From Pseudomonas putida (lineage in GTDB: Bacteria; Pseudomonadota; Gammaproteobacteria; Pseudomonadales; Pseudomonadaceae), in the NCBI RefSeq assembly GCF_028682475.1, contig NZ_JANHLE010000008.1:124001-188000 (forward strand): DNA of 64,000 nucleotides, written 5' to 3'. Below are positions 8,403-16,656 of the stretch, in pieces; position 1 is the first letter of the stretch, and every line of letters begins with the position of its first letter. The notes beneath the pieces were generated by a model. That model did not search any database, was not told the DNA's origin, and saw only the letters and a program-made list of their open reading frames with translations. The position numbers and the translations under genes are program-made.

Positions 8403-8725
8403 TGGCCGCACTCCTCGGATTCGATCACGATAAACACCTGCTCGCCCTGACGCTCGACCGGGTAACTGGCTACCTTGAGCTGGGTGGAATTGAGCAGATA
8501 ACCACTGGCCAGATCGAAGCGCAGGCCATGCGCGCAACACTGGATCACTCGCCCATCCAGGCGCCCGCCACACAACGACGCGCCCTGATGCGGGCAGCTG
8601 TCGTCGATGGCATATAACTGGTCGGCGACGTTGAACAGCGCCAGGCTCTTGTTATCAAAATCCAGCAGCACACGGCTGTCGCGTGCTGGCACCTTGGCCT
8701 GCGGCACGCAGTAGCGGTAACTCAT
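8399..8725 (-). CDS. Rieske [2Fe-2S] ferredoxin-like protein
   Basis: A 108-aa small Rieske protein. The cluster ligands are visible as CPHQG (Cys44, His46) and CCAHG (Cys63 or Cys64, His66), with the usual spacing. It has no signal or membrane anchor, so it resembles the soluble ferredoxin component of oxygenase systems or the NirD type. The start at 8725 overlaps the preceding stop by ATGA and its own stop overlaps the next start, so it lies inside a tight operon. The electron acceptor is unknown; the operon's TauD-type enzyme would not normally need a ferredoxin, so a partner may lie elsewhere. Confidence 0.87.
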   Translation of the reverse strand: MSYRYCVPQAKVPARDSRVLLDFDNKSLALFNVADQLYAIDDSCPHQGASLCGGRLDGRVIQCCAHGLRFDLASGYLLNSTQLKVASYPVERQGEQVFIVIESEECGQ

Positions 8726-9375
8726 GCCACTGCCGCCTGATTCAGCGCTTCCCGCATCACGCCAAGCAGCACCTGGGCCGGTTGCGCGCCGCTCACCACC
8801 TGCTGGCGGTTGAAACGAAAACAAGGCACACCCTCGTGCGGGTAGTCGTCTGCGCCAATGAACGGGCTGGCATCGCCACGCAGGCAGTCGGCGACCTGCG
8901 CGGGACTCAAGCCACAGTTCTGGGCAATGTGCAGCAAGGTGACCGGATCGCCCAGGTCCTTGCCTTCCTGGAAGTAAGCCGCAAACAGCTGTGCCAGCAA
9001 CGCCTCGACGCGCTCAGGTTCACCCAGGGCCACCGCGCGTTGCAGGAGGCGGTGCGCGTCGGCCGTGTTGGGCATGCGGCTGATACGCGAGAAATCGATG
9101 TTGACCCCCGCCGCTTCCGCTACCGCACGTACCTGAGCCTGACGCTGGCGCACAGCCTCTTCGCTGCCCAGACGCTTGCGGTAGAACGCTTCGAACGGTT
9201 GACCGGTCCTGGCCATGTCCGGCAGCAGTTGCACGCCGCGCCAGCACAGATCGATTTCGACGTCGGGCTGTTCAACCAGCAACTGCTCAAGCGCACGCTG
9301 CAGATGACGCTGGCCAATCAGGCACCAGGGACAGATGAAGTCGAAGAACACTTCGATGGATAAGGTTTGCTTCAC
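8722..9375 (-). CDS. DsbA family (FrnE-like) oxidoreductase
   Basis: A 217-aa thioredoxin-fold protein of the FrnE/2-hydroxychromene-2-carboxylate isomerase-like branch of DsbA. The active site CPWC is at residues 15-18 (FFDFICPWCLIGQRHL). No signal peptide, so cytoplasmic. FrnE-like members often join catabolic or polyketide operons as dithiol oxidoreductases or GSH-dependent isomerases. It overlaps the MFS gene stop by four bases and the Rieske start by four, so all are coupled. Its reaction in this pathway is unknown. Confidence 0.87.
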   Translation of the reverse strand: MKQTLSIEVFFDFICPWCLIGQRHLQRALEQLLVEQPDVEIDLCWRGVQLLPDMARTGQPFEAFYRKRLGSEEAVRQRQAQVRAVAEAAGVNIDFSRISRMPNTADAHRLLQRAVALGEPERVEALLAQLFAAYFQEGKDLGDPVTLLHIAQNCGLSPAQVADCLRGDASPFIGADDYPHEGVPCFRFNRQQVVSGAQPAQVLLGVMREALNQAAVA

Positions 9376-10691
9376 GGTTTTACCTCTTGAATCTGCCCTG
9401 CATCAGGTGCTGGTTGCACCTGCCCCTCCAGGCGAGCCATGTCGCTGTGGTAGTGGCGCTTGGCAATAAAAAACACCGCCGCCGCGCCGATGCTGATCAG
9501 CGGCACCAACTGGAACGCGGCATGCAGGCCGATCAGATCGGAAACCCGGCCGGTAATCAGCGGCCCGGTGGCCAGGCCCAACAGGTTGTTGCACAGGGTC
9601 AGGGTGGCGAACGCGGTGCCGTGCACCGAATAGTGGGTCAGGTTGGCGACCATGGCACTGGACGGGCCATTGGTACCGACGGCAATCATCATGCCCAGGC
9701 AGATCAGCACCAATTGCCCAGTGCCTGAGGGCAGCGCAAAGGCCACCGACAACAACAGGCAGCTGCCCAGGCAATAAGCGATCGCCAGACTGATTTTGCG
9801 GTCCGGACGCTGACGGCCCAGACGGTCGCAGAGCATCGCGCAGAGAATCGTGCCGATACCGCTGCACAGCACGATAATCGCGGCGACAACGCCCGCCTGG
9901 TCGGTGCCCATGGCGTAATAGCGGTTCAGGTAGCTGGGCATCCACACGATCACCGTGCCACCGACGAACAGTTGCAGGCCGCTGGCTACATAGGCGGCGA
10001 TCACCGAGCGGCTGCTGTACAAAGTGCGCAACGGACGGCTGACCTTGCAGGGTACCGTCGAGCGCGGCGGCGAGATCTTCGCCTCTTTGACCAGCAGTGG
10101 ATACAACAACGCCAGCATCAGGCCAAAAAGCGCCATGCCGGCAAAGGCCCAGCGCCAGCCCAGATGCTGGGCCATAACCCCGCCCAGGGCCATGCCCAGC
10201 ACCGAGCCGAACATGCCACCGGCCATGAAGGCACCGGCGAGGGTCGCGCGCATGTCGCGCGGGAACACCGCAACCACTACAGCGATGCCGACGCTGCCAT
10301 AGGCCGCTTCGCCAACGCCGACCAGGAAACGGGCGACAAACATCTGCTGATAGTTTTCCGCCAGGGCGCACCCCAGGGTCGCCAGGCTCCAGAGCACGGC
10401 CATCAGCACCAGGCTTTTGACCCGGCCAAAGCGGTCGGCCAGCAGTGAAAGCGGAAAGGTCAGCAGCCCGACCATCAGCGCAACGATACCGCTGAGCAGG
10501 CCGAGCTGGCTGTCACTCAGAGCCCATTCGCTCTTGAGCAGGGGGAATACCGCGTTGAGCACCTGGCGCGACATGTAGTCGGAAATCAGCAGGCCAAAGG
10601 TCAAGGCGAAGACAATCCAGGCATAACGCCTTGGAATGCCACGTGAAGTGTCGGCACCGTCATCTGCGGCGCTGGCGATATAGGCGGCCAT
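9372..10691 (-). CDS. MFS transporter
   Basis: A 439-aa major facilitator with 12 predicted membrane segments. The loop 2-3 motif reads LADRFGRVKS, and the N-terminus (SDYMSRQVLNAVFPLLKSEWALSDSQLGLLSG) is of the spinster/anion:cation symporter type. It lies in the operon between the BKACE gene (108-bp gap upstream) and the DsbA-like gene (4-bp overlap downstream). It is the best candidate for uptake of the operon's substrate. Confidence 0.88.
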   Translation of the reverse strand: MAAYIASAADDGADTSRGIPRRYAWIVFALTFGLLISDYMSRQVLNAVFPLLKSEWALSDSQLGLLSGIVALMVGLLTFPLSLLADRFGRVKSLVLMAVLWSLATLGCALAENYQQMFVARFLVGVGEAAYGSVGIAVVVAVFPRDMRATLAGAFMAGGMFGSVLGMALGGVMAQHLGWRWAFAGMALFGLMLALLYPLLVKEAKISPPRSTVPCKVSRPLRTLYSSRSVIAAYVASGLQLFVGGTVIVWMPSYLNRYYAMGTDQAGVVAAIIVLCSGIGTILCAMLCDRLGRQRPDRKISLAIAYCLGSCLLLSVAFALPSGTGQLVLICLGMMIAVGTNGPSSAMVANLTHYSVHGTAFATLTLCNNLLGLATGPLITGRVSDLIGLHAAFQLVPLISIGAAAVFFIAKRHYHSDMARLEGQVQPAPDAGQIQEVKP

Positions 10692-10799
10692 GCTGCCTCC
10701 TCTGTTGTCTGGCGTAAGTCTTGTTGTTATCGAAAGCCTGACTAACAGCGCTGTTGGTTAGGGTGGGTCGGCCCGCCGTCACAGGCCGACCCTGTCCGG

Positions 10800-11852
10800 T
10801 CAGCCGCGCTGTGGTACACCCTTTTGGCCCGGCTGGCGGTTAGGCGCCATGCCGTTGGCTTTGAGTGTCTCTTCAATGCTGCTGTACTGCTGGCCGATGC
10901 GGTAGATGGCACGGGCTTCTTTACCGTTGGCGATCTCACGGCCCAGTTCATGGGCAACGCGCACGGTCTGCTTGATCTGATCCACCGAACCGAAGCGCTT
11001 GCCCTGGTGGTCGATGATGGTGTCTTCGTTGCCGCAACGTGGGTGCAGGCCCATGGCCAGTGCCATGGTATTGAACGGCAGCACGTTCTTGAGCAGCGAT
11101 TCTGCGGTCAAGGTGCAGCCGTCCGGCGCGCGGTGAATGAAGTTGAAGAAGTTGAACGGATTAGGACCGTCGAAGCCGCCACCAATGCCGATCCAGGTCA
11201 GGTTCAGCGGGCCCATGTAGTCGCCGCGGCGCACGATGCGCTCGAGGGTTTCCAGGGCATGCATGCCGGTCAGCTGGAAGTGTGGCTGAATGCCGCTCGC
11301 CTGCAGGCGACGCAGGTGCTCGCGGACCCAGGCAGGGCCGGCTGGCACGGTCATTTCACTGTAGGCAGCCTGAATTGCCGGGTGGGCCAGGGAGGTGCCT
11401 TCCAGGTATTCCGGATACAGCAGCTCCATGATGTTCATTTGCGTGGTGTTGATCGCCACGGTGACCTGATCAGGTTTTGGCGTCAGCTCAGCGAGCATGT
11501 GGCGGGTGTCGTCCGACAGCCATTTGGCCGCTTCGCCGTCACTTTCCGGGGCGAAGGAAATCGAGCCGCCCACTTGAATGATCATTTCCGGCACGGCTTC
11601 GCGTACGCCAGCAATCAGTTCGTTGAACTTGGACAGGCGTTTGGAGCCTTTGCCATCGAGTTCACGTACGTGCAGGTGGAGCACGGTGGCGCCTGCTTCA
11701 TAGCAGTCGACGGCTTTCTGGACCTGTTCGTCCATGGTCAGCGGAATGTCTTCGGGAAAATCCTCAGGCATCCATTCCGGGCCATACGGGGCGACAGTGA
11801 TCACCACCTTTTCCATGTTTTCCGGGTGTAACGAATCATCGAAGAATTGCAT
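10800..11852 (-). CDS. Beta-keto acid cleavage enzyme (BKACE/DUF849)
   Basis: A 350-aa protein of the BKACE family (founder: 3-keto-5-aminohexanoate cleavage enzyme Kce). These zinc-dependent TIM-barrel enzymes split a beta-keto acid with acetyl-CoA into acetoacetate and a new acyl-CoA. The HxH zinc ligands are His59 and His61 (TVLHLHVREL), followed by the family's QVGGS and TVAINTTQMN strands. The substrate class cannot be read directly. In this operon it would act after the dioxygenase and oxidoreductase, on a beta-keto acid intermediate. Confidence 0.88.
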   Translation of the reverse strand: MQFFDDSLHPENMEKVVITVAPYGPEWMPEDFPEDIPLTMDEQVQKAVDCYEAGATVLHLHVRELDGKGSKRLSKFNELIAGVREAVPEMIIQVGGSISFAPESDGEAAKWLSDDTRHMLAELTPKPDQVTVAINTTQMNIMELLYPEYLEGTSLAHPAIQAAYSEMTVPAGPAWVREHLRRLQASGIQPHFQLTGMHALETLERIVRRGDYMGPLNLTWIGIGGGFDGPNPFNFFNFIHRAPDGCTLTAESLLKNVLPFNTMALAMGLHPRCGNEDTIIDHQGKRFGSVDQIKQTVRVAHELGREIANGKEARAIYRIGQQYSSIEETLKANGMAPNRQPGQKGVPQRG

Positions 11853-11910
11853 GCTGCGGTCCTCTATCTTGTTATTGTCTTGGCTGCACTGAGCAGCGAA
11901 TGGCTAATGC

Positions 11911-12759
11911 TTAAAAGGTCCGGTCACCCTTGATCCCTGCGCGCTCCATCTTGCGATGGCAGGCCGGGTAGTCCATCACCGCGTAATGCTGGGTGCTGCG
12001 GTTATCCCAGATGGCAATGCTGTTGGGTTTCCAGCGCCAGCGCACCTGATATTCGGGCAGGTATGCCTGGCTGATCAGGTAGCGCAGCAGATCGCCGGCA
12101 CCGGGGTTGGCGTCCTGACCAAAGCGCACCCGCTGCGGGGTGTGGTAGTTGCTGAAATGGGTGGTGAAGGCGTTGACGAACAGCACCTGCTCGCCGGTTT
12201 CCGGGTGGGTGCGCACCACCGGGTGTTCGGCGTCGGGGAACTGGGCTTTGAGCGCCAGGCGTTTTTCCAGCGGCATGGCCGCACCGAAACTGGCTTCGAT
12301 GCTATGGCGGGCGCGCAGGCCTTCGATCTTCTGTTTCACTTCATCCGGCAGGTTCTGGTAGGCCAACACCATGTTCGCCCACATGGTGTCGCCACCGACC
12401 GGCGGGCACTCCACGCAGCGCAGCACGCAACCCATGGGTGGTGCTTCGCGCCAGGTGGCATCGGTGTGCCAGGCATTTTCGTAGCGGTCGGCAGGCTGGT
12501 CCGGACGCTTGTAGATCTGTACCAGGCCCGGGTGCTCCGGGTCGCTGCCGGCTACCGGGTGGTCTTCCAGCTCGCCAAAACGCCGGGCGAAGGCCACATG
12601 CTCGGCACGGCTGATGTTCTGGTCACGCAAGAACAGCACCCGGTGCTTGAGCAATTGCGCACGAAGCTGGTCGAACAGATCGTCATCGTGCACCGCATCC
12701 GCCAGGTTGACCCCGGACACCTCAGCGCCAATGGCGCAAGTCAGTTGTTCGATGTGCAT
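11911..12759 (-). CDS. TauD/TfdA-family 2-oxoglutarate dioxygenase
   Basis: A 282-aa Fe(II)/2-oxoglutarate dioxygenase. The iron triad is visible: His98 and Asp100 in AWHTDATW, and His258 in RSTQHYAVMDY, with an Arg at 273 for the 2-oxoglutarate carboxylate. The ATG at 12759 gives a start typical of the family (MHIEQLTCAIGAEVSGVNL). It follows the quinone oxidoreductase gene by 13 bp. TauD relatives hydroxylate carbons next to sulfonate, sulfate or carboxylate groups. With a YeiH-type exporter in the operon, a sulfonate or alkyl sulfate substrate is one possibility, not shown. Confidence 0.9.
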   Translation of the reverse strand: MHIEQLTCAIGAEVSGVNLADAVHDDDLFDQLRAQLLKHRVLFLRDQNISRAEHVAFARRFGELEDHPVAGSDPEHPGLVQIYKRPDQPADRYENAWHTDATWREAPPMGCVLRCVECPPVGGDTMWANMVLAYQNLPDEVKQKIEGLRARHSIEASFGAAMPLEKRLALKAQFPDAEHPVVRTHPETGEQVLFVNAFTTHFSNYHTPQRVRFGQDANPGAGDLLRYLISQAYLPEYQVRWRWKPNSIAIWDNRSTQHYAVMDYPACHRKMERAGIKGDRTF

Positions 12760-12772
12760 GCTACAGCCCTCT

Positions 12773-13753
12773 TCAGATGACGAAGATCGACGAACCGGTG
12801 GTTTTGCGTGCTTCCAGGTCACGGTGCGCCTGAACCGCATCTTGCAAGGCGTAGTGCTGGTTGATTTCAATCTTGATGCGGCCGCTGCTGACGTGGTCGA
12901 ACAGCTCACCGGCAAGGTCAGCCTTCTCCGCAGGGTCAGCGATGTAGTCGGCCAGTGCCGGACGGGTCAGGTGCAGCGAACCTTTCATCGCCAGGATCTG
13001 TGGATCGAACGGCGGGATGGTGCCGGAGGCAGTACCGACGCAGACCATCAGGCCACGGCGCTTGAGCGAGTCGAGCGAGGCCATGAAGGTGCTTTTGCCA
13101 ACGCTGTCGAACACCACGTTGACGCCCACGCCATCGGTCAGCTCGCGCACGCGCTTGGCCACATCTTCGTGGCTGTAGTTGATGGTGTGCGTGCAACCAT
13201 GCGCCTTGGCCACTTCGGCCTTGGCCTCAGTGGACACGGTGCCGATCACGTTGATGCCGAGCAGCTTCGCCCACTGCGAAACGATCAGGCCCACACCACC
13301 GGCGGCGGCGTGCAGCAGGATCGTGTCACCGGCTTTGAAGTCGTACAGACGGCGCATCAGGTAGGCCGAGGTCAGGCCACGCATGGTCATCGCCGCTGCA
13401 GTTTCAAAGGCGATGGTCTCTGGCAGCTTGATCAGCGCCGCAGCCGGGATCAGACGGTCGGTGCAATACGCGCCGAGGGTGTTGAGAAAACCGGTGTAGG
13501 TCACGCGGTCGCCGACCACCACGTTGGTCACGCCCTCACCCACCGCTTCCACGACCCCCGCCGCTTCCACGCCCATGCCGTTGGGCATCGGGATCGGATA
13601 AGTGCCGTTACGGAAATAGGTGTCGGCGTAGTTCAGGCCAACCGCCACCTGGCGCAGGCGAACTTGCCCTGGACCGGGCTCGCCGACCTCGGCGTCTTCA
13701 TAGCGCAATACTTCGGGACCACCGGTTTCATAGAAGCGTACGACTTTGGCCAT
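12773..13753 (-). CDS. NAD(P)H:quinone oxidoreductase / zinc-free MDR
   Basis: A 326-aa medium-chain dehydrogenase/reductase of the quinone oxidoreductase (QorA) type. It has the nucleotide-binding turn AAAGGVG at residues 149-155 and lacks the cysteine zinc ligands of alcohol dehydrogenases. The start at 13753 (MAKVVRFYETGGPEVL) follows a short spacer. It is the first gene of the leftward catabolic operon and divergent from a MocR regulator, so the operon promoter lies in 13754-13948. It could reduce an enone or quinone-like intermediate. Confidence 0.9.
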   Translation of the reverse strand: MAKVVRFYETGGPEVLRYEDAEVGEPGPGQVRLRQVAVGLNYADTYFRNGTYPIPMPNGMGVEAAGVVEAVGEGVTNVVVGDRVTYTGFLNTLGAYCTDRLIPAAALIKLPETIAFETAAAMTMRGLTSAYLMRRLYDFKAGDTILLHAAAGGVGLIVSQWAKLLGINVIGTVSTEAKAEVAKAHGCTHTINYSHEDVAKRVRELTDGVGVNVVFDSVGKSTFMASLDSLKRRGLMVCVGTASGTIPPFDPQILAMKGSLHLTRPALADYIADPAEKADLAGELFDHVSSGRIKIEINQHYALQDAVQAHRDLEARKTTGSSIFVI

Positions 13754-13837
13754 GCTTGTCACTCCAATCATCCATTCGGACGCGTTGCGTCTGTTTTTGT
13801 TGATTGGACTCTATGCGCTACGGGGTGAGGGTGCTTC

Positions 13838-13876
13838 TCATCAGACGACAAGGTGTTTTCATTTGATGACACGGCG
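13838..13876. promoter_or_regulatory. Direct-repeat operator between qor-like and MocR genes
   Basis: TCATCAGACGACAAGGTG at 13838 and TCATTTGATGACACGGCG at 13859 match at 13 of 18 positions and are spaced exactly 21 bp, about two helical turns. The second contains the same 13-mer found twice near the AraC gene at 4.7 kb. It lies in the shared promoter region of the catabolic operon and the MocR gene. Confidence 0.5.
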
Positions 13877-13948
13877 TGCGCCACTGGCCGGGCGCAAGGG
13901 TTTCTCGTACGATTACCTGGCCTTTTTCACCTTGCCAACGAGCACCCA

Positions 13949-15448
13949 ATGAAGTCCGCCTCCGGTTTGCTGTTGTCAGGTATTGAGCTGGACCGCGACA
14001 GTGCCACCCCGCTTTATCGCCAGCTTTACCTGCAGATCCGCAAACAGATCCTTACCGGGCGCCTGCAAGGCGGCGTACGCCTGCCGTCGACGCGCACCTT
14101 GAGCCAGGAGCTGAGTCTCTCGCGCATTACCCTGCTCAATGCTTTCGATCAGCTGATCGCCGAGGGTTTTCTGGTGTCGCGCACCGGTGCCGGGACCTAC
14201 GTCGGTGACGAGTGGGAGCGTGCGGACCAGAGCAACACACCACCGCCCCCTGCGGCGCCGCGACTGTCCAACCTCAGCCAGTCGATGCTGTCGATGCGCA
14301 GTCATCATTTTCGCGGAGTGTCCTACTCGCACTGCAGCCCCGATACGCCCACCTCCTTTCTGCCCAGCCACGGCGCATTCGAGGCCTTTCCCCAGCATGT
14401 GTGGAAGCGACTGATCAGCCGTCATGTGCAAAAACCGAGCAAGGCGATGCTCGGCTATGGCGAGTTGCAGGGCCTGGAGGATCTGCGTCAGGCCATTGCC
14501 GACTATGTGTTCGATGCCCGCGGCATCGACTGCAGCGCCGCGCAGGTGGTGATCGTCTCCGGCGCCCAGCAAGCCTTCAACCTGCTGGCCATGCTGCTGC
14601 TCAACCCGGAAGACCCGGTGTGGATGGAAGATCCCGGGCATATCGCTGCACGCATCGCCTTCCAGGCCCACGGCTGCCAGATCGTGCCGGTACGGATCGA
14701 CGACCAGGGCATCGATGTACAGCAAGGCATCGCCGACAGCCCCGACGCCCGCCTGGTGTTCACTACCCCCTCGCGTCAGCACCCGCTGGGCGTGACCCTC
14801 AGCCACAGCCGCCGCATTGAGCTGATCGAGTGGGCTGCCAGCAACCAGCGCTGGGTTATCGAAGACGATTGCGACAGCGAACTGCGCTACAGCGGTCGGC
14901 AATTGCCGGCGCTGTATGCCATGGACCAGAGCGATCGGGTGATCTACGTCGGCACCTTCAGCAAGGTACTGTTCCCGTCGCTGCGCCTGGGCTATGTGAT
15001 TCTGCCGCAGGCCCTGGTCGAGCCGTTCTGCACCATTCGCGCGGTGATGGACCGCAGCCCGTCGACGCTCCTGCAGGCGGTCACCGCCGATTTCATGACT
15101 GAAGGTCATTTCATCGGTCATATCCGGCGCATGCGTGCGCTTTATCAGGCCCGCCAGCTGTGTCTGCTGGAAGTCCTGCAGCGCAGGCTCGGGCACTTCT
15201 TCAGCGTCGCTGCGGTAGAAGCCGGCATGCACCTGATCGCCTGGCTGCCACAGCACCTGGACGACCAGGACATCGCCCGCCAATTGGCCCAGCACGGCGT
15301 CCACACCTACGCCTTGAGTGACTACTGCCTGCAGCGCTACCTGCCCCCTGCCCTGTTGATCGGCTTTGCCGGCACGGCGCAAGAACAGGCCGAGGCCAAA
15401 GTCGAGGCGCTGGTTCAGGCGCTCACGGCCATGGGGCAGCCTGTGTAG
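13949..15448 (+). CDS. MocR/PdxR-type GntR-aminotransferase regulator
   Basis: A 499-aa fusion regulator. Residues about 18-90 are a GntR winged helix (PLYRQLYLQIRKQILTGRL, LPSTRTLSQELSLSRITLLNAFDQL). Residues about 130-495 are a fold-type I aminotransferase domain with the PLP lysine at Lys339 (GTFSKVLFPSLRLGY) and VIEDDCDSE before it. I chose ATG 13949 over an earlier in-frame start at 13853, since it begins just before the conserved N-terminus. It is divergent from the seven-gene catabolic operon, its most likely target; the PLP-bound effector is probably an amine or amino acid. Confidence 0.9.
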   Translation: MKSASGLLLSGIELDRDSATPLYRQLYLQIRKQILTGRLQGGVRLPSTRTLSQELSLSRITLLNAFDQLIAEGFLVSRTGAGTYVGDEWERADQSNTPPPPAAPRLSNLSQSMLSMRSHHFRGVSYSHCSPDTPTSFLPSHGAFEAFPQHVWKRLISRHVQKPSKAMLGYGELQGLEDLRQAIADYVFDARGIDCSAAQVVIVSGAQQAFNLLAMLLLNPEDPVWMEDPGHIAARIAFQAHGCQIVPVRIDDQGIDVQQGIADSPDARLVFTTPSRQHPLGVTLSHSRRIELIEWAASNQRWVIEDDCDSELRYSGRQLPALYAMDQSDRVIYVGTFSKVLFPSLRLGYVILPQALVEPFCTIRAVMDRSPSTLLQAVTADFMTEGHFIGHIRRMRALYQARQLCLLEVLQRRLGHFFSVAAVEAGMHLIAWLPQHLDDQDIARQLAQHGVHTYALSDYCLQRYLPPALLIGFAGTAQEQAEAKVEALVQALTAMGQPV

Positions 15449-15560
15449 ACAGTGGCCAGTGGTCTTAATGTTTGCTTCGTAATGGATCTATCGAGAGTTC
15501 CCCAGTGGCGCGATAAAGGATGCGCCGGTAAAACCGGTGCCCGCACCAGGAACGACTCGA

Positions 15561-16622
15561 ATGAATGCTATCCAAGAACGCTTCACCCGGTTGCTCGATA
15601 ACAAGACTAAAGGCGCTGCAGCGCCGGTGCTGTTGACCCGACAACTGGCCACACGCCTGATCGAGCGCCTTGATCAGGTTCGTTTGTTTGCCCATGCCTA
15701 TCCGTTACTGACCAACCTCACCCACGGGCGTCTGACGCCTTTCGACCTGCTCGACTTTGCCTACCGTCATGAGCTCAAGGGCTTGAGCCTGCACATGCTC
15801 GACGGCGAGCACAACAGCCTGTCGCAGATGAATGCCGGGCAATTGCGCGCCTTCGCCGACAAGGCCCGGCAGCTCGAACTTGATGTACACCTGGAAATCA
15901 GCAGCACGCTCAAGCCCGACGTTGATGCGGTGATCGCCGTGGCCAACGCCATCGGCACCCGCAACATCCGCGTGTACTCGCGCTACGAAGGCGCGCTGTC
16001 GCAGGTCATGGACACCATCGCCGGCGACCTGCATTACCTCGCCCAGCAAGCTGACGCCCACGACCTGTACTTCGATTTCGAGCAGCACGAAGAGCTCAAG
16101 AGCGATGAAATCGCCCGGTTGCTCAAGCAGGCCGATCATCCGCGCCTGCATGCGCTGTTCGACTTCGGCAACATGATCAATGCCTGTGAGCAACCGCTGG
16201 AAGCCCTGAGCAACCTTGCACCGCACATTCGCCAGGTACACCTCAAAGGCGTGCGGGTGGTCCCCGAAGCACAGGGCTTTGGCCATTACGGTGTGCTCCA
16301 GGGCAGCGCCGAAGACGACCTGCCCAGCCCGCGTATGGTCTACGAGCTACTGATGCTCGGCGAACAGCAACCGCAGGTTATCGCCTTCATCCTTGAGCAG
16401 GAAAACCACTACGTCGCCCCGGCGTTCCGGCAATCCAACGAGCCTGCCGACCCCTTCATCGCCTACCGCGAGATGAGCGAAACACCGCTGCCCGAAGGCT
16501 TCACCCTTGAGCAGATGCTGGCCGGCGAACAGCGCTGGGCGAACAACCAGGTCAGCTACATCAAAGGCCTGTTTGCTGAATTGCGCACCCTGGCCGAGCT
16601 GAGCCTGGCCACCAGCGCCTGA
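15561..16622 (+). CDS. Sugar phosphate isomerase/epimerase-like TIM barrel
   Basis: A 353-aa xylose-isomerase-like TIM barrel. Metal-binding acidic and histidine positions appear in the expected strands: LDVHLEISST, LYFDFEQHEE, ALFDFGNMI, QVHLKGVR and FILEQENHY. The ATG at 15561 follows CAGGAA at a good distance. It is followed after 34 bp by an MFS carrier gene, so the pair probably takes up and isomerises or epimerises a sugar-like compound. The substrate is not evident. It lies downstream of the MocR gene on the same strand (112-bp gap). Confidence 0.82.
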   Translation: MNAIQERFTRLLDNKTKGAAAPVLLTRQLATRLIERLDQVRLFAHAYPLLTNLTHGRLTPFDLLDFAYRHELKGLSLHMLDGEHNSLSQMNAGQLRAFADKARQLELDVHLEISSTLKPDVDAVIAVANAIGTRNIRVYSRYEGALSQVMDTIAGDLHYLAQQADAHDLYFDFEQHEELKSDEIARLLKQADHPRLHALFDFGNMINACEQPLEALSNLAPHIRQVHLKGVRVVPEAQGFGHYGVLQGSAEDDLPSPRMVYELLMLGEQQPQVIAFILEQENHYVAPAFRQSNEPADPFIAYREMSETPLPEGFTLEQMLAGEQRWANNQVSYIKGLFAELRTLAELSLATSA

Positions 16623-16656
16623 TGCCGCCAACCCCCACTACGCCTGGAGAATAACA

